From: Sphingobacterium sp. LZ7M1
GTDB lineage: Bacteria > Bacteroidota > Bacteroidia > Sphingobacteriales > Sphingobacteriaceae
Direction: 5' to 3'
Length of the DNA: 64,000 nucleotides
Assembly (NCBI RefSeq): GCF_024296865.1
Contig: NZ_CP101134.1
Location: 1,302,001-1,366,000, forward strand
A program made the position numbers and the translations under genes. This document shows positions 17,039 through 27,396 of this stretch, piece by piece (the first letter of the stretch is position 1; each line of letters opens with the position of its first letter). The notes below the pieces were generated by a model. It saw only the letters and a program-made list of their open reading frames with translations, was not told the DNA's origin and made no database searches.

Positions 17039-19162
17039 TTAGTCTTCGATACCTTTAACTTTTCCTTTAGACTTCGCGATTACGTCATCTTGAACGTTAC
17101 GAGGTGCATCAGAATAGTGATCGAATTCCATTGTAGAAGTAGCACGTCCTGAAGTGATGGTACGTAATTGCGTTACATATCCGAACATTTCAGAAAGAGG
17201 TACTAATGCTTTGATTACTTGCGCACCATTACGTGAATCCAAACCTTGCATTTGACCACGACGACGGTTCAAGTCACCCATTACATCACCCATGTTTTCT
17301 TCTGGAGTCAATACTTCCACTTTCATGATAGGCTCCATCAATACTGGAGAACATTTAGGAAGAGCTTGACGGTAAGCCATCTTAGCTGCTAATTCGAAAG
17401 ATAGAGAGTCTGAATCGACTGCGTGGAATGAACCATCAATCAAACGAACTTTCATACCTGACAATTGGTAACCAGCTAAAACACCATTCTTCATAGAAAC
17501 TTCAAATCCTTTTTGAACTGAAGGGATATATTCTTTAGGAATAGAACCACCAACGATCTCATTAACGAATTGAAGAGGGTTTTTAACTACATCCCAATCC
17601 TCATCAGCAGGAGAGATAACCACTTTGATATCCGCGAACTTACCACGACCACCTGATTGTTTTTTGTAAACTTCACGGTGTTCAGTAGTTCCGTTGATAG
17701 ACTCTTTGTAAGCTACTTGAGGAGCACCTTGGTTAACCTCTACTTTGAACTCACGTTTCAAACGGTCGATCAAGATATCTAAGTGAAGCTCACCCATACC
17801 TGAAATAACTGTTTGACCAGTATCTTCATCCGTCTTAACTACGAAGGTTGGATCCTCCTCAGCTAATTTGTTAAGTCCGATACCTAATTTATCAACGTCA
17901 GCTTGAGTTTTAGGCTCGATCGCCAAACCAATAACTGGCTCAGGGAAAACCATAGACTCAAGAACGATTGGGTTTTTCTCATCACAAAGGGTGTCACCAG
18001 TTTTGATGTCTTTGAATCCAACAACAGCACCGATATCACCAGCTCCGATTCTTTCGATCGGGTTTTGTTTGTTCGCGTGCATTTGGAAGATACGAGAGAT
18101 ACGCTCTTTGTTTCCTGAACGAGTGTTCAATACATAAGAACCAGCATCTAAGAATCCTGAATATACACGAGTGAAACACAAACGACCTACGAATGGGTCA
18201 GTAGCGATTTTGAAACCTAATGCAGCGAATGGTTCAGCTTCAGAAGGTTTACGGGAGATCTCTTCACCAGTACGTGGGTCAGTACCTTTAACAGCTTCTT
18301 GATCCAATGGAGAAGGCAATAACTCCATAACGAAGTCAAGCATTGTTTGTACACCTTTGTTTTTGAAAGATGAACCACAAACCATAGGAACGATAGCGTT
18401 ATCCAATACTGCTTTACGTAAAGCGTCTAAGATTTCACGTTCTGTTAATGAATCTGGATCATCGAAGAATTTCTCCATCAATGACTCATCATATCCAGCA
18501 ACAGCTTCTAATAATTTTTCACGGTATTCAGCAACCTCTTCAAGCATATCGTCAGGGATTGGAACTTCAGTAAAGGTCATACCTTTATCAGCTTCATTCC
18601 AAACGATACCACGGTTGTTGATCAAGTCAACAACACCAGTGAAGTTGTCTTCAGCACCGATAGGCAATTGAAGCGCTACAGCTTCAGAACCTAACATATC
18701 TTTAACTTGCTTAACTACTTTTAAGAAGTCAGCACCAGAACGGTCCATTTTATTGACGAAACCAATACGAGGAACTTTGTATCCGTCAGCTAAACGCCAG
18801 TTAGTCTCTGATTGAGGCTCAACACCATCAACAGCAGAAAACAAGAATACTAATCCGTCTAATACACGTAATGAACGGTTTACTTCTACAGTAAAGTCAA
18901 CGTGTCCCGGTGTATCAATTACGTTTACTTGGTATTTTTTGTTACGGTAGTTCCAGAATACTGTTACAGCAGCAGAGGTAATGGTGATACCACGCTCTTG
19001 CTCTTGTGCCATCCAGTCAGTTGTAGCAGAACCTTCGTGAGTTTCTCCTAACTTGTGGTTAACACCTGAGTAGAATAAAATACGCTCTGTAGTTGTAGTT
19101 TTACCAGCATCGATGTGTGCAGCGATACCAATATTTCTTACTAATTTTAAATCTTTTGCCAT
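17039..19162 (-). CDS. fusA: Elongation factor G
   Basis: 707-residue ribosomal translocase. GTPase motifs: P-loop [13 protein letters not shown], switch region [13 protein letters not shown] and NKMD. Domain II contains RVYSG and the C-terminal domains contain GQVAYKES-like and [10 protein letters not shown] sequence. Length matches bacterial EF-G. It lies between rpsG (126 bp upstream) and rpsJ (81 bp downstream), both spacers carrying strong hairpins, which is unusual for such a tight operon. Codon use is strongly biased, as expected for a highly expressed gene. Confidence 0.98.
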   Translation of the reverse strand: MAKDLKLVRNIGIAAHIDAGKTTTTERILFYSGVNHKLGETHEGSATTDWMAQEQERGITITSAAVTVFWNYRNKKYQVNVIDTPGHVDFTVEVNRSLRVLDGLVFLFSAVDGVEPQSETNWRLADGYKVPRIGFVNKMDRSGADFLKVVKQVKDMLGSEAVALQLPIGAEDNFTGVVDLINNRGIVWNEADKGMTFTEVPIPDDMLEEVAEYREKLLEAVAGYDESLMEKFFDDPDSLTEREILDALRKAVLDNAIVPMVCGSSFKNKGVQTMLDFVMELLPSPLDQEAVKGTDPRTGEEISRKPSEAEPFAALGFKIATDPFVGRLCFTRVYSGFLDAGSYVLNTRSGNKERISRIFQMHANKQNPIERIGAGDIGAVVGFKDIKTGDTLCDEKNPIVLESMVFPEPVIGLAIEPKTQADVDKLGIGLNKLAEEDPTFVVKTDEDTGQTVISGMGELHLDILIDRLKREFKVEVNQGAPQVAYKESINGTTEHREVYKKQSGGRGKFADIKVVISPADEDWDVVKNPLQFVNEIVGGSIPKEYIPSVQKGFEVSMKNGVLAGYQLSGMKVRLIDGSFHAVDSDSLSFELAAKMAYRQALPKCSPVLMEPIMKVEVLTPEENMGDVMGDLNRRRGQMQGLDSRNGAQVIKALVPLSEMFGYVTQLRTITSGRATSTMEFDHYSDAPRNVQDDVIAKSKGKVKGIED

Positions 19163-19215
19163 GTTTTTTATTGCAGTTTGCCTATTGGCTGATTGTTATT
19201 TCCTTTGAAATAAAT

Positions 19216-19260
19216 ACACCGACTTTGATAATTGAAAATTCCATTATCTAAAGTCGGTGT
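19216..19260 (-). promoter_or_regulatory. Long hairpin between rpsG and fusA
   Basis: ACACCGACTTTGATAAT (19216-19232) pairs with 19243-19260 with a single bulged base: 17 bp and a 10-nt loop. On the operon strand only a weak T-rich stretch follows (ATTTATTTC). It could be a partial terminator, a processing site or a protein-binding RNA. Confidence 0.7.
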
Positions 19261-19288
19261 AAACATATTTGATTCTTTTTGTTCAAAA

Positions 19289-19756
19289 TTAGAATCTGAA
19301 GTGTGAGAACGCTTTGTTAGCTTCCGCCATCTTGTGCGTATCTTCTTTCTTCTTAACAGCAGCACCTTCACCTTTAGAAGCTGAAATGATCTCTCCTGCC
19401 AATTTCTCAAACATAGTTTTTTCACCACGTTTGCGAGCATAAGAAATTAACCATTTCATACCTAAAGCGATCTTGCGCTCAGGACGAACTTCCATAGGTA
19501 CTTGGAAGTTTGCACCACCAACACGACGAGATTTAACCTCTACGGCTGGCATTACATTGTTAAGAGCTTTTTTCCAAGTCTCAAGACCATTCTCTTGAGT
19601 CTTTTGCTCTACTAATTCAACTGCATCGTAAAAAATTGAATAGGCGATAGATTTCTTACCGTCTACCATCATGTTGTTTACGAAACGAGTTACCTGAACA
19701 TCGTTAAACTTTGGATCAGGTAAAATGATTCTCTTTTTTGGTTTTGCTTTTCTCAT
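19289..19756 (-). CDS. rpsG: 30S ribosomal protein S7
   Basis: 155 residues, full length, primary binder of the 16S 3' domain. Landmarks: [44 protein letters not shown] and [13 protein letters not shown]. In E. coli S7 is the repressor of the str operon and binds between rpsL and rpsG. Here that gap is only 15 bp, so any S7 autoregulation would need another site, possibly the hairpin after this gene (19216-19260). Confidence 0.98.
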   Translation of the reverse strand: MRKAKPKKRIILPDPKFNDVQVTRFVNNMMVDGKKSIAYSIFYDAVELVEQKTQENGLETWKKALNNVMPAVEVKSRRVGGANFQVPMEVRPERKIALGMKWLISYARKRGEKTMFEKLAGEIISASKGEGAAVKKKEDTHKMAEANKAFSHFRF

Positions 19757-19771
19757 TTTCTTTTCCTCCGT

Positions 19772-20185
19772 TTATTTTTTCTTACCTTTTGCTGGTGCAG
19801 CAGCTGCTTGTCCTGGTTTAGGACGTTTTGTTCCGTATTTAGAACGACGTTGGTTACGACCGGCAACACCTGAAGTATCTAATGCACCACGAATGATGTG
19901 GTAACGAACTCCTGGTAAATCTTTAACACGACCGCCACGAATTAATACGATCGAGTGCTCTTGTAAGTTGTGGCCTTCTCCTGGGATGTAAGCATTCACC
20001 TCTTTACCGTTTGTTAAACGAACACGAGCTACTTTACGCATTGCTGAGTTTGGTTTTTTAGGGGTAGTAGTGTATACACGTGTACACACACCTCTTCGCT
20101 GTGGACATGAGTCCAACGCTGGTGACTTACTCTTGTCTACCAGAGCTACTCTACCTTTTCTAACTAGTTGTTGAATAGTAGGCAT
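19772..20185 (-). CDS. rpsL: 30S ribosomal protein S12
   Basis: 137 residues. Landmarks: [30 protein letters not shown] and [13 protein letters not shown]. The residues that change in streptomycin-resistant mutants (Lys43/44 region of PKKPNS and Lys88 of RVKDLPG) are wild type. An alanine/lysine-rich tail ([14 protein letters not shown]) extends beyond the E. coli protein, as is common in Bacteroidota. First gene of the str operon; S12 sits at the decoding centre. Confidence 0.98.
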   Translation of the reverse strand: MPTIQQLVRKGRVALVDKSKSPALDSCPQRRGVCTRVYTTTPKKPNSAMRKVARVRLTNGKEVNAYIPGEGHNLQEHSIVLIRGGRVKDLPGVRYHIIRGALDTSGVAGRNQRRSKYGTKRPKPGQAAAAPAKGKKK

Positions 20186-20351
20186 TTACCTGTTTTTCTT
20201 TTTTGTTTTTGTTAAAAAATGTTTTTAAGTCCGCAAAGATATAAAGAATAATCTAAACTGTAAAGAGTTGTGTGCTAAGTTTTTTGAAATAAATGCCTAT
20301 TTGTCAAAAATTTATTGTTAAATCTCCGTAACCCCGTCTGATCCACATAAA

Positions 20352-20375
20352 AATGCCCTCTAGAAAACTAAAGGG
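20352..20375 (-). terminator. Terminator after rnr
   Basis: TGCCCT (20352-20357) and AGGGCA (20370-20375) form the stem. On the minus strand the sequence after the stem is short and only moderately T-rich, so this is a modest terminator. Confidence 0.55.
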
Positions 20376-20409
20376 CAAGTATTTTATTTTGATAGGATAT
20401 TCCTAAGGT

Positions 20410-22539
20410 CTAGCTCAATAACGTGAAGTCAATCTGTCTTTTTTCAAGATCCACTTTCTTGACCTTGATCTGAACCTCATCCCCCAATTGGTAAACTTTT
20501 TTCTTTCGCTGCCCAATAATGGCGAAATTCTTTTCGTCCAAGGTGTAAAAATCGTCAGTGATATCTCTCAAACGTACCATCCCTTCGCATTTGTTCTCTT
20601 CGATCTCTACGTACATACCCCATTCGGTCACTCCAGAGACGATTCCGGTGTATTCTATGCCGATCTGATCCTGTAAGAACTCGGCTTGTTTGTACTTGAT
20701 GGAAGCTCTCTCTGCCTCTGCAGCTTTCTTTTCCATTTGGGAGGAATGTTCAGACATTTTTTCATAATGCTCCGCATTCACGTTTTTACCACCGTCCAGA
20801 TAGAATTGAAGCAGTCTGTGTACCATCACGTCTGGATATCGACGGATAGGGGAGGTAAAGTGCGTATAATAATCAAATGCCAGCCCGTAGTGAGAAGTCT
20901 TCTTGGTAGTATAGATGGCCTTTGCCATCGATCGGATCGCCAATGAGGTCAGAAGGTTCTGTTCTTTGGAGCCTTCGATTTTTGTCAACAGCGCGTTTAA
21001 GGACTTTGCGGTCTCTTTGTCGGTCTTGATGCTCAGGCGGTGCCCAAACCTAGAGGCAAACAGAGAAAAGCTGGTCAGGGTCTCCGGATTGGGTACATCG
21101 TGGAATCTGTAAACGAAAGGAAGCTTGTTCTTTCCTTTTCCCATTCTCCCGATGAATTCAGCGACCTTGCGGTTGGCCAACAACATGAAGTCCTCGATCA
21201 ACTTGTGGGCTTCTTTTCTCACTTTGGTGTAAACGCCAAGAGGTTTTCCGTTTTCATCGAGATTGAATTTTACCTCTTCGGATTCAAAGCTGATCGCTCC
21301 AGCCTTAAATTTACGGTCGCGCAGGATAAAGGCGAGTTCGTTCAGCTTTAAGATTGCTTCAGATAATTCATCTTCTTTTCCTTCGATGATCTCTTGCGCT
21401 TCTTCATAACTGAATCTTCTGTCTGAATGTATAACCGTTCTTCCGAACCATTGGTCGATCACATTTGCTTTCTCGTCCATTTCAAATACGGCTGAGAAAC
21501 ATAGCTTGTCCTCATTAGGGCGCAATGAACAAAGGTTGTTAGAAAGTCTCTCTGGAAGCATAGGGATTACGCGGTCAACCAAGTAAACCGAAGTTCCGCG
21601 TTCAAATGCTTCTTTGTCCAAAGTGGAGTCAGGAGTCACGTAGTGCGAAACGTCAGCGATATGTATGCCGACCTCATAGTTTCCGTTTTCCAGTTTCTTG
21701 AATGAAATCGCATCGTCAAAATCTTTTGCATCCGCAGGGTCGATCGTAAAGGTGGTCGTCGACCTGAAGTCGTGACGCTTTGAAATTTCCTCTGCAGAGA
21801 TGGAGTCCGAAATTGAATTCGCTGCGTCTTCTACTGCTTTAGGGAATTCGAGGGGGAATCCAAAGTCCGCTAAGATCGCGTTCATCTCGGTGTTGTTTTC
21901 GCCTTTTTTACCAAGGACGCTTTTTACAATACCGATAGGGTTCTTTGCATTCTTTGGCCACTCCAAAATAGACACCAAAACTTTCTCTCCGTTTTTCGCC
22001 CCGTTCAGGTTGTCCAGTGGGATGAAAATATCGTGCAGCATTTTTCGGTCGTCCGGTTGGAAGAAGGCATAGGATTTTGAAATGTCTATGGTACCGGTAA
22101 AGTCTGTCTTTGCACGTTGCAAGATTTCCACCACTTCGCCTTCTCGTTTTCTTCCTTTCTTCCTTTCGTAGACATGGACTTTCACGATGTCATTGTGCAG
22201 TGCTTGTCTCAGTTTTCGAGGGGCTACATAGATGTCGCTTTCACTGTCGTCATCAGGAACGATATAGGCTGATCCATCGGCAGTCATGTCAACCTTTCCA
22301 GTGACATAAACATGCAGTTGTTTAAGTTGGAATTTTCCTCTCTCAGGTTGGTGGAAAAGACCTAGTCTTGAACCATCCGAAAGGATGTCTGAAATGGTGG
22401 CTTTCGAGTCGCTGTCGGTTATGTTAAGTTTGGCAGCTACTTGCTTATAGTTAAGTGAGGTGTTTCCGGATTTTTCAAAAATGTCTACGATCAGTTGGGT
22501 TAAAACTTCTTTGTAAGGATTCTCTTTTTTTGATTTCAT
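20410..22539 (-). CDS. rnr: Ribonuclease R
   Basis: 709-residue 3'-5' exoribonuclease that degrades structured RNA. Order: N-terminal helix-turn-helix (about 1-70), cold-shock domains (about 70-220), RNB catalytic domain and C-terminal S1 domain (about 620-709). Catalytic Asp cluster is seen in TIDPADAKDFDDAIS, with HIADVSHYV, and S1 residues in EYTGIVSGVTEWGMYVEIEE. Alone in its transcription unit, upstream of rpsL in the same direction but separated by a stem and over 200 bp. Confidence 0.96.
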   Translation of the reverse strand: MKSKKENPYKEVLTQLIVDIFEKSGNTSLNYKQVAAKLNITDSDSKATISDILSDGSRLGLFHQPERGKFQLKQLHVYVTGKVDMTADGSAYIVPDDDSESDIYVAPRKLRQALHNDIVKVHVYERKKGRKREGEVVEILQRAKTDFTGTIDISKSYAFFQPDDRKMLHDIFIPLDNLNGAKNGEKVLVSILEWPKNAKNPIGIVKSVLGKKGENNTEMNAILADFGFPLEFPKAVEDAANSISDSISAEEISKRHDFRSTTTFTIDPADAKDFDDAISFKKLENGNYEVGIHIADVSHYVTPDSTLDKEAFERGTSVYLVDRVIPMLPERLSNNLCSLRPNEDKLCFSAVFEMDEKANVIDQWFGRTVIHSDRRFSYEEAQEIIEGKEDELSEAILKLNELAFILRDRKFKAGAISFESEEVKFNLDENGKPLGVYTKVRKEAHKLIEDFMLLANRKVAEFIGRMGKGKNKLPFVYRFHDVPNPETLTSFSLFASRFGHRLSIKTDKETAKSLNALLTKIEGSKEQNLLTSLAIRSMAKAIYTTKKTSHYGLAFDYYTHFTSPIRRYPDVMVHRLLQFYLDGGKNVNAEHYEKMSEHSSQMEKKAAEAERASIKYKQAEFLQDQIGIEYTGIVSGVTEWGMYVEIEENKCEGMVRLRDITDDFYTLDEKNFAIIGQRKKKVYQLGDEVQIKVKKVDLEKRQIDFTLLS

Positions 22540-23076
22540 AGTCTGTCGTTTTGTCTGTTCCTTCCGTTGAAAATCTTTAAGGGAAGGAGAGGGGAGAGGG
22601 TGGAACTAAATGGTTTGCCAGTCAGTATTTTTTGTACTCCTCTGAAACCCGAATCTAATATACTGAAAACTGTCGGTTATTGGTTCATAGGGTTGAAAAT
22701 GGCTGTTTTATTTTTGATCCCATTTGTATATTAATTTAATGTGTATTTTATCTATCATAAATAGCTGATAAATAACATGGTAAATGAATTTTGCTAAAAC
22801 ATATTTTACGGGTTGTATTCGTAAGTTGTTGTATATTAGTTGTAAATGGGTTTTGGTGGGTAAAACCTTGCTTTGTGCTAAAATGAATATATTGAACTGT
22901 TGTAGAATGTTCGAATACGTAAATGCTTATAAAATAAACATCTATATAATTAAATACTAAATATTAGCAAGAAATAAAAAGTGATTTAGCTTAAGGTTTT
23001 GGAGTAAAAAAAATACTCTTGAAATTTCTTTGGGTCATGAAATTTCAAGAGCAATTTATAAAAAAAATATGAATAT
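22540..23076. other. 537-bp gene-free stretch before rnr
   Basis: AT-rich, with a purine-rich run near 22580-22600 and the fur terminator at its right end. It must contain the rnr promoter on the minus strand. No credible ORF, tRNA or known RNA structure seen. Confidence 0.4.
23016..23051 (-). terminator. Terminator of the Fur-family gene
   Basis: CTCTTGAAATTTC (23016-23028) pairs perfectly with 23039-23051. On the minus strand the stem is followed by TATTTTTTTT. Confidence 0.9.
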
Positions 23077-23541
23077 TTACGAGGATTTCTCGTTACAAAT
23101 GTCGCAGATTCCTACAGCGTTTATGGCAATGGAGTGCAAAGAAAAATCGGTTGGAAGGTTGATTTTGGGTAAGGCTATCTCCTCCAGACAGTAGACAGAA
23201 TTGCAGACTGAACAGATGAAATGAACGTGCTGATCATGGTGATGGTCCGCTGAGCACTTCGTCGAACAGAAGGCATAAGTCGCAGTTCCATTCAGGTCGA
23301 AAACCTTATGGAGGATACCCTTTTCTTCAAAGCTTGCCAAGATTCTATAGAGGGTTACACGGTCTATTTCTGAACCTAAAATCTTCTCCAATTCGGGTTG
23401 TGAAATTGCTGAAAGTTTGGTGGAAATAATATCCAAAACCCTTAGTCTCGGTTGGGTGATTTTAAGTTGATTTGCCTTTAATACCTGGCTGAATTCTTCT
23501 AGTTTTTCCGGATCCAATTCCGTGCTCATATCCGCTTTCAT
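23077..23541 (-). CDS. Fur-family metal-responsive repressor
   Basis: 154 residues: N-terminal winged helix (QLKITQPRLRVLDIIS, then VTLYRILASFEEKGI) and C-terminal dimer/metal domain. A His-rich metal site HHHDQHVH (101-108) and two CxxC pairs (110/113 and 146/149) for structural zinc are visible. The pattern resembles Zur- or Fur-like members, but which metal it senses cannot be settled from sequence. It is followed by its own terminator; the transaldolase terminator lies just upstream, so it is a separate unit. Confidence 0.9.
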   Translation of the reverse strand: MKADMSTELDPEKLEEFSQVLKANQLKITQPRLRVLDIISTKLSAISQPELEKILGSEIDRVTLYRILASFEEKGILHKVFDLNGTATYAFCSTKCSADHHHDQHVHFICSVCNSVYCLEEIALPKINLPTDFSLHSIAINAVGICDICNEKSS

Positions 23542-23571
23542 GGTATAAATTTACACAATTAAATTGGGTAT

Positions 23572-23601
23572 AAAAAAAGCCCCCAATTTCACATTGGAGG
23601 C
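23572..23601 (-). terminator. Terminator of the transaldolase gene
   Basis: GCCCCCAAT (23579-23587) pairs with ATTGGAGGC (23593-23601) with one mismatch; on the minus strand seven T follow. Confidence 0.85.
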
Positions 23602-23627
23602 CTTATATTTTATCAGCAAATAGTAGA

Positions 23628-24287
23628 CTATTTAACTGCTGCTTTTGCGTGGTCAGCTAAGAATTGAGCCAATCCGCTATCAGTTAATGGATGCTTCAAT
23701 AAAGCTAAAATAGCTGATAAAGGACCAGTCATAACGTCTGCACCGATCTTAGCACAGCCTAAAATATGTGCACTATGGCGTACTGATGCCGCTAAAATCT
23801 GTGTTTCAAACCCGTAATTATCGTAGATTTCACGGATTTCTTCGATTAATCCTAAGCCATCAACAGAAATATCATCTAGACGACCAATGAATGGAGATAC
23901 ATAAGTAGCGCCTGCTTTAGCCGCCAATAGCGCCTGACCAGCAGAGAAAACTAGCGTACAGTTGGTTTTGATGCCTTTTTTACTGAAATATTTAATCGCT
24001 TTAATACCGTCTTTGATCATCGGAACTTTAACAACAATCTTGCTGTCTAACGCTGCTAATGCCTCGCCTTCCTTGATCATGCCTTCGTAATCTGTAGAAA
24101 TTACCTCTGCACTTACGTCTCCATCAACGATATCGCAAATAGCTTTGTAGTGATTGATTACATTTTCTTCCCCAGAAATACCTTCTTTAGCCATTAAGCT
24201 AGGGTTGGTGGTTACTCCGTCTAAAACGCCAAGATCTTGAGCTTCTTTGATTTGTTCAAGGTTTGCGGTATCAATAAAAAATTTCAT
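23628..24287 (-). CDS. Fructose-6-phosphate aldolase/transaldolase (TalC/Fsa type)
   Basis: 219 residues, short single-domain class I aldolase. Schiff-base lysine is Lys87 in VVKVPM; other landmarks are [28 protein letters not shown] and [15 protein letters not shown]. Short proteins of this kind act either as transaldolase (pentose phosphate pathway) or as fructose-6-phosphate aldolase. In Bacteroidota they are usually annotated as transaldolase, and the two activities cannot be separated with certainty here. Single-gene unit. Confidence 0.93.
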   Translation of the reverse strand: MKFFIDTANLEQIKEAQDLGVLDGVTTNPSLMAKEGISGEENVINHYKAICDIVDGDVSAEVISTDYEGMIKEGEALAALDSKIVVKVPMIKDGIKAIKYFSKKGIKTNCTLVFSAGQALLAAKAGATYVSPFIGRLDDISVDGLGLIEEIREIYDNYGFETQILAASVRHSAHILGCAKIGADVMTGPLSAILALLKHPLTDSGLAQFLADHAKAAVK

Positions 24288-24561
24288 GATAGTATTTGAA
24301 TTAATTTGTTTTGTAGAACTTTTGATTATCCTTTAGGATAGGCAAAGGTAATTATATTGTTTCAAGATTTGAAGTTATTGGCTTCATATCCAAGATATTT
24401 ATTACGTTTCAACGCATTTTTAATATCAAATGCAACAATTTCCAGCCTTCTCCTGTTAATATTGGAAAGCTATTGTAATAATTCATTCACTTGCAATAGG
24501 TATTTCCGTTTTGGGTTTCAATCCTTTATCTTTAAAAAGCTGTAACAACAATACGCATTTC

Positions 24562-25791
24562 ATGCAAATATTTAGATCTCTCCAATACCCCAACTATCGA
24601 TTACATGTTATAGGGCAATCAATTTCCCTTTTAGGTACTTGGATGCAACGGATAGCCATCAGCTGGCTGGTCTATCAACTGACAAATTCCGTCTTTTGGC
24701 TAGGTTTTGTTTCCTTTATTTCCTTACTTCCATCGCTTGTTTTATCCCCCTTTATTGGTGCTTTCGTCGATAGACATAAGAAATATAAACTTGTTCTGAT
24801 TACCCAGATCGGCCTGATGGTTCAAGCCGGCTTATTGGCCTTATTGGTTTATTTAAAGCTGGAATCCGTACTGTATTTGTCCATTTTAGGCTTTATTCAA
24901 GGCGTTGTGAATGCATTTGATGTTTTGGGAAGACAGGCTTTGCTGGTGAATTTGGTCGATAACCGTAAGGATTTGCCCAATGCTATTGCCTTAAACAGTT
25001 CAATATTCAATGCCGCGAGGATGGTCGGGCCAGCAATAGGAGGGATTTTACTCTCCACTTATGGAGAATTAGCTTGTTTTACACTGAATTTTTTGAGTTT
25101 TATCCCGGTAATTATCTGTTTATTGCTAATGAAAGTAACGGAACACGTCATTGTAATTCCAAATGAAACCTCCTTCCAAGGCCTCGTACATGGTTTTAAT
25201 TATCTCAAGAGATCGCCGCATATTGCTTCTTTGATCGTGATTTTAAGCATATCTAGCTTATTGGTTATTCCATATACCTCACTTTTACCTGCAGTGGCGA
25301 GGGAATTATTTCAGGGAAATGAACGTACTTTCTCCTGGTTTGAAAGTGCTGCTGGATTAGGAGCCATGATCGGAGCGATCAATATGGCAAGGTTAAAAAC
25401 TGGGGAAAACCTCAGGTATAGGATTATGTTTGCAGCCTTTTTTATGGGTATTTCATTGGTCTTATTGGCTTTTGCCCATTATCTACCGTCTGCATTACTG
25501 TTCACGGGGGCGGTTTCATTTTCCATGATGATGCAGAATTCATCCATAAATACCTATATACAAACCCACGCAATGCCTGCATACAGAGCTAGGGCCATGT
25601 CTTATTATGTGATGGCATTCCAAGGGATCTTCCCTGTCGGAAGTTTATTGACAGGGGCTATAGCTGAAATTGTAGGTATTAAAAACACCCTTTATATTAT
25701 GGGTGGATGTGGAATTCTATTGGCCATAGGGTTCTATATTTACCTAAGGCTTCATATTCAACGCCGGTTGTTTAAGTTCAATTTACGCTGA
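24562..25791 (+). CDS. MFS transporter (EntS/MFS_3 type)
   Basis: 409 residues with about twelve membrane segments. ATG 24562 starts directly before the family sequence FRSLQYPNYRLHVIGQSISLLGTWMQRIA; a longer frame would add 17 polar residues. The loop FVDRHKKYKL after TM2 is the MFS motif A equivalent, and NAIALNSSIFNAARMVGPAIGG is typical of the EntS-like exporter family. Likely a drug or siderophore-type exporter; substrate unknown. Its 3' end overlaps the convergent protease gene by 34 bp. Confidence 0.9.
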   Translation: MQIFRSLQYPNYRLHVIGQSISLLGTWMQRIAISWLVYQLTNSVFWLGFVSFISLLPSLVLSPFIGAFVDRHKKYKLVLITQIGLMVQAGLLALLVYLKLESVLYLSILGFIQGVVNAFDVLGRQALLVNLVDNRKDLPNAIALNSSIFNAARMVGPAIGGILLSTYGELACFTLNFLSFIPVIICLLLMKVTEHVIVIPNETSFQGLVHGFNYLKRSPHIASLIVILSISSLLVIPYTSLLPAVARELFQGNERTFSWFESAAGLGAMIGAINMARLKTGENLRYRIMFAAFFMGISLVLLAFAHYLPSALLFTGAVSFSMMMQNSSINTYIQTHAMPAYRARAMSYYVMAFQGIFPVGSLLTGAIAEIVGIKNTLYIMGGCGILLAIGFYIYLRLHIQRRLFKFNLR

Positions 25792-26210
25792 TTTAAGGTC
25801 AATATATTCTTTTTGTAGTCTATTTTAGCTCCATATAATTTTAAGATATCGCCTCCTAAAACTCCGATTACCGGATCTAAACCTATCTGACTATAGGCAT
25901 AATTTATGGAACTCAGGTCTAAAACAGCCGCTGTAAAGTTTTTGGTGGACCAATCTGCCATTTTTATTTGGGGAATGGTGATCATGAAACTCTGCATATT
26001 GTTGGTTCCAAGTCCAGTGGATAAGATATCGGTGTTAAGGAACTCCTCCTCGTTTATTCCTGAATTCAAAAGGGTTTCCTTGTCCAACACGGTTTTTGAA
26101 GCACCTGTGTCGATGACCATTTTAAAATTCTTGTCAAAAATCTCGATCTCTGTAATAATATGAAAGCCATCGGCTTGCAGGCCGATGACTTCAAATGGAA
26201 TATTTTGCAT
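25758..26210 (-). CDS. Retropepsin-like aspartyl protease family protein
   Basis: 150 residues, one aspartyl protease lobe. The active-site motif VIDTGASKTVLD carries Asp34, and the flap-side partner VIGVLGGDIL fits the family. Such single-lobe proteins would have to dimerise. There is no signal peptide. It overlaps the convergent MFS gene by 34 bp and precedes... on the same strand it follows mdh by 28 bp, so it may be cotranscribed with mdh. Physiological substrate unknown. Confidence 0.85.
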   Translation of the reverse strand: MQNIPFEVIGLQADGFHIITEIEIFDKNFKMVIDTGASKTVLDKETLLNSGINEEEFLNTDILSTGLGTNNMQSFMITIPQIKMADWSTKNFTAAVLDLSSINYAYSQIGLDPVIGVLGGDILKLYGAKIDYKKNILTLNQRKLNLNNRR

Positions 26211-26238
26211 TTAAATAAAATTCTGAAATAATATTGAG

Positions 26239-27183
26239 TTATTTTTTGAGTACCCCTTCGGCATAAAGAACATCGTTCATTTTGCGTACAGCCTCTGCAC
26301 TTGCCTTGAACAGTTCTTCTTCCTCCGCGGATAAATTCATCGGCACTATTCTGTCCCAACCTTTATTATTGATGATAACGGGAACACCGATATTGATGTC
26401 TTCCTGTCCATATTCTCCCTCTAGGTAAACCGAAGCCGTGAATAATTTATTCTGGTTGTGAACTATACTTTCTACCATCGCTGCTGCTGCTGCGCCTGGT
26501 GCATACCAAGCAGAAGTACCGATTAAAGCAGTTAATGTGGCGCCTCCAACCATGGTTTTCTTCACGATTTCTTGCTCTTCTTCCTCAGTTAGGAAATCGG
26601 CAACCGGTACGCTGTTCCAAGTCGCATGTTTGATCAGTGGAATCATCGTGGTATCGCCATGACCACCAATTACGATGGCATTCAGGTCATTGGCTGATGC
26701 ATTTAATTTATCACTGATTTGATATTTAAAGCGTGCAGAATCCAATGCGCCGCCCATACCGATGATTCGGTTTTTAGGCAATCCACTAGATTTTAAAGCT
26801 AAATAAGTCATTGTATCCATCGGATTGGAAACAATCAGTATGATGATATCTGGAGAATGTTTGATTAGATTTTCAACTACAGTCTTTACGATATTTGCGT
26901 TCGTACCGATCAATTCCTCTCTGGTCATACCTGGTTTCCTAGGAATTCCAGAAGTAATCACGGCCACTGCTGAACCTGCTGTTGCTAAATAATCATTGGT
27001 AACACCTTTTATCTTTGAATCAAATCCTAAAAGGGCAGAAGTTTGCATCATGTCTTGGGCTTTCCCCTCTGCAAATCCTTCTTTAATGTCTAACAAGATG
27101 ATTTCTTCTGCTACATTTTTTCTTACCAGATTATCAGCGGTCGTTGCTCCAACTGCCCCTGCTCCAACTACGGTTATTTTCAT
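26239..27183 (-). CDS. mdh: Malate dehydrogenase
   Basis: 314 residues (ATG 27183; the longer frame adds 13 residues before the nucleotide site). NAD site MKITVVGAGAVGATTAD at the N-terminus, substrate loop ITSGIPRKPGMTREEL with the Arg residues that select dicarboxylates, and catalytic GGHGDTTMIPL with the proton-relay His. It is the LDH-like type of malate dehydrogenase, working in the TCA cycle. A -7 box on the minus strand (TATTTTTG, 27227-27220) sits 36 nt before the ATG. Confidence 0.94.
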   Translation of the reverse strand: MKITVVGAGAVGATTADNLVRKNVAEEIILLDIKEGFAEGKAQDMMQTSALLGFDSKIKGVTNDYLATAGSAVAVITSGIPRKPGMTREELIGTNANIVKTVVENLIKHSPDIIILIVSNPMDTMTYLALKSSGLPKNRIIGMGGALDSARFKYQISDKLNASANDLNAIVIGGHGDTTMIPLIKHATWNSVPVADFLTEEEEQEIVKKTMVGGATLTALIGTSAWYAPGAAAAAMVESIVHNQNKLFTASVYLEGEYGQEDINIGVPVIINNKGWDRIVPMNLSAEEEELFKASAEAVRKMNDVLYAEGVLKK

Positions 27184-27365
27184 ATAGTTAAGGGTTATGT
27201 TTATTTCCACTAAATCTAACAAAAATAATCCTCAATCGCAGGCTAAATAGCGTCAATTTAATGTAAATCAATAATTACAATGCAAATTTCTTGAAAGAAA
27301 ATCAGAAAAAATCAAAGGGATAAACCAGCCTAATTTTTATTAAAAGTGGATAATTCAGGCAAAAT

Positions 27366-27394
27366 AAAAGAGCTGTTTATTAAACAGCTCTTTT
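27366..27394. terminator. Terminator of the tamB-tamL operon
   Basis: AAAAGAGCTGTTTA (27366-27379) and TAAACAGCTCTTTT (27381-27394) are perfectly complementary; T-rich on both sides. Confidence 0.9.
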
Positions 27395-27396
27395 TT

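Noticed and set aside
19168..19440. Open frame overlapping the end of rpsG
   Set aside because: It is an out-of-frame reading of rpsG and the hairpin spacer; rpsG is full length without it.
19772..20185. Streptomycin-resistance change in S12
   Set aside because: Both resistance positions carry the wild-type lysines.
24542..24556. GTAAC upstream of the MFS gene
   Set aside because: Second pentamer (ATACG) does not match and the ATG follows too closely.
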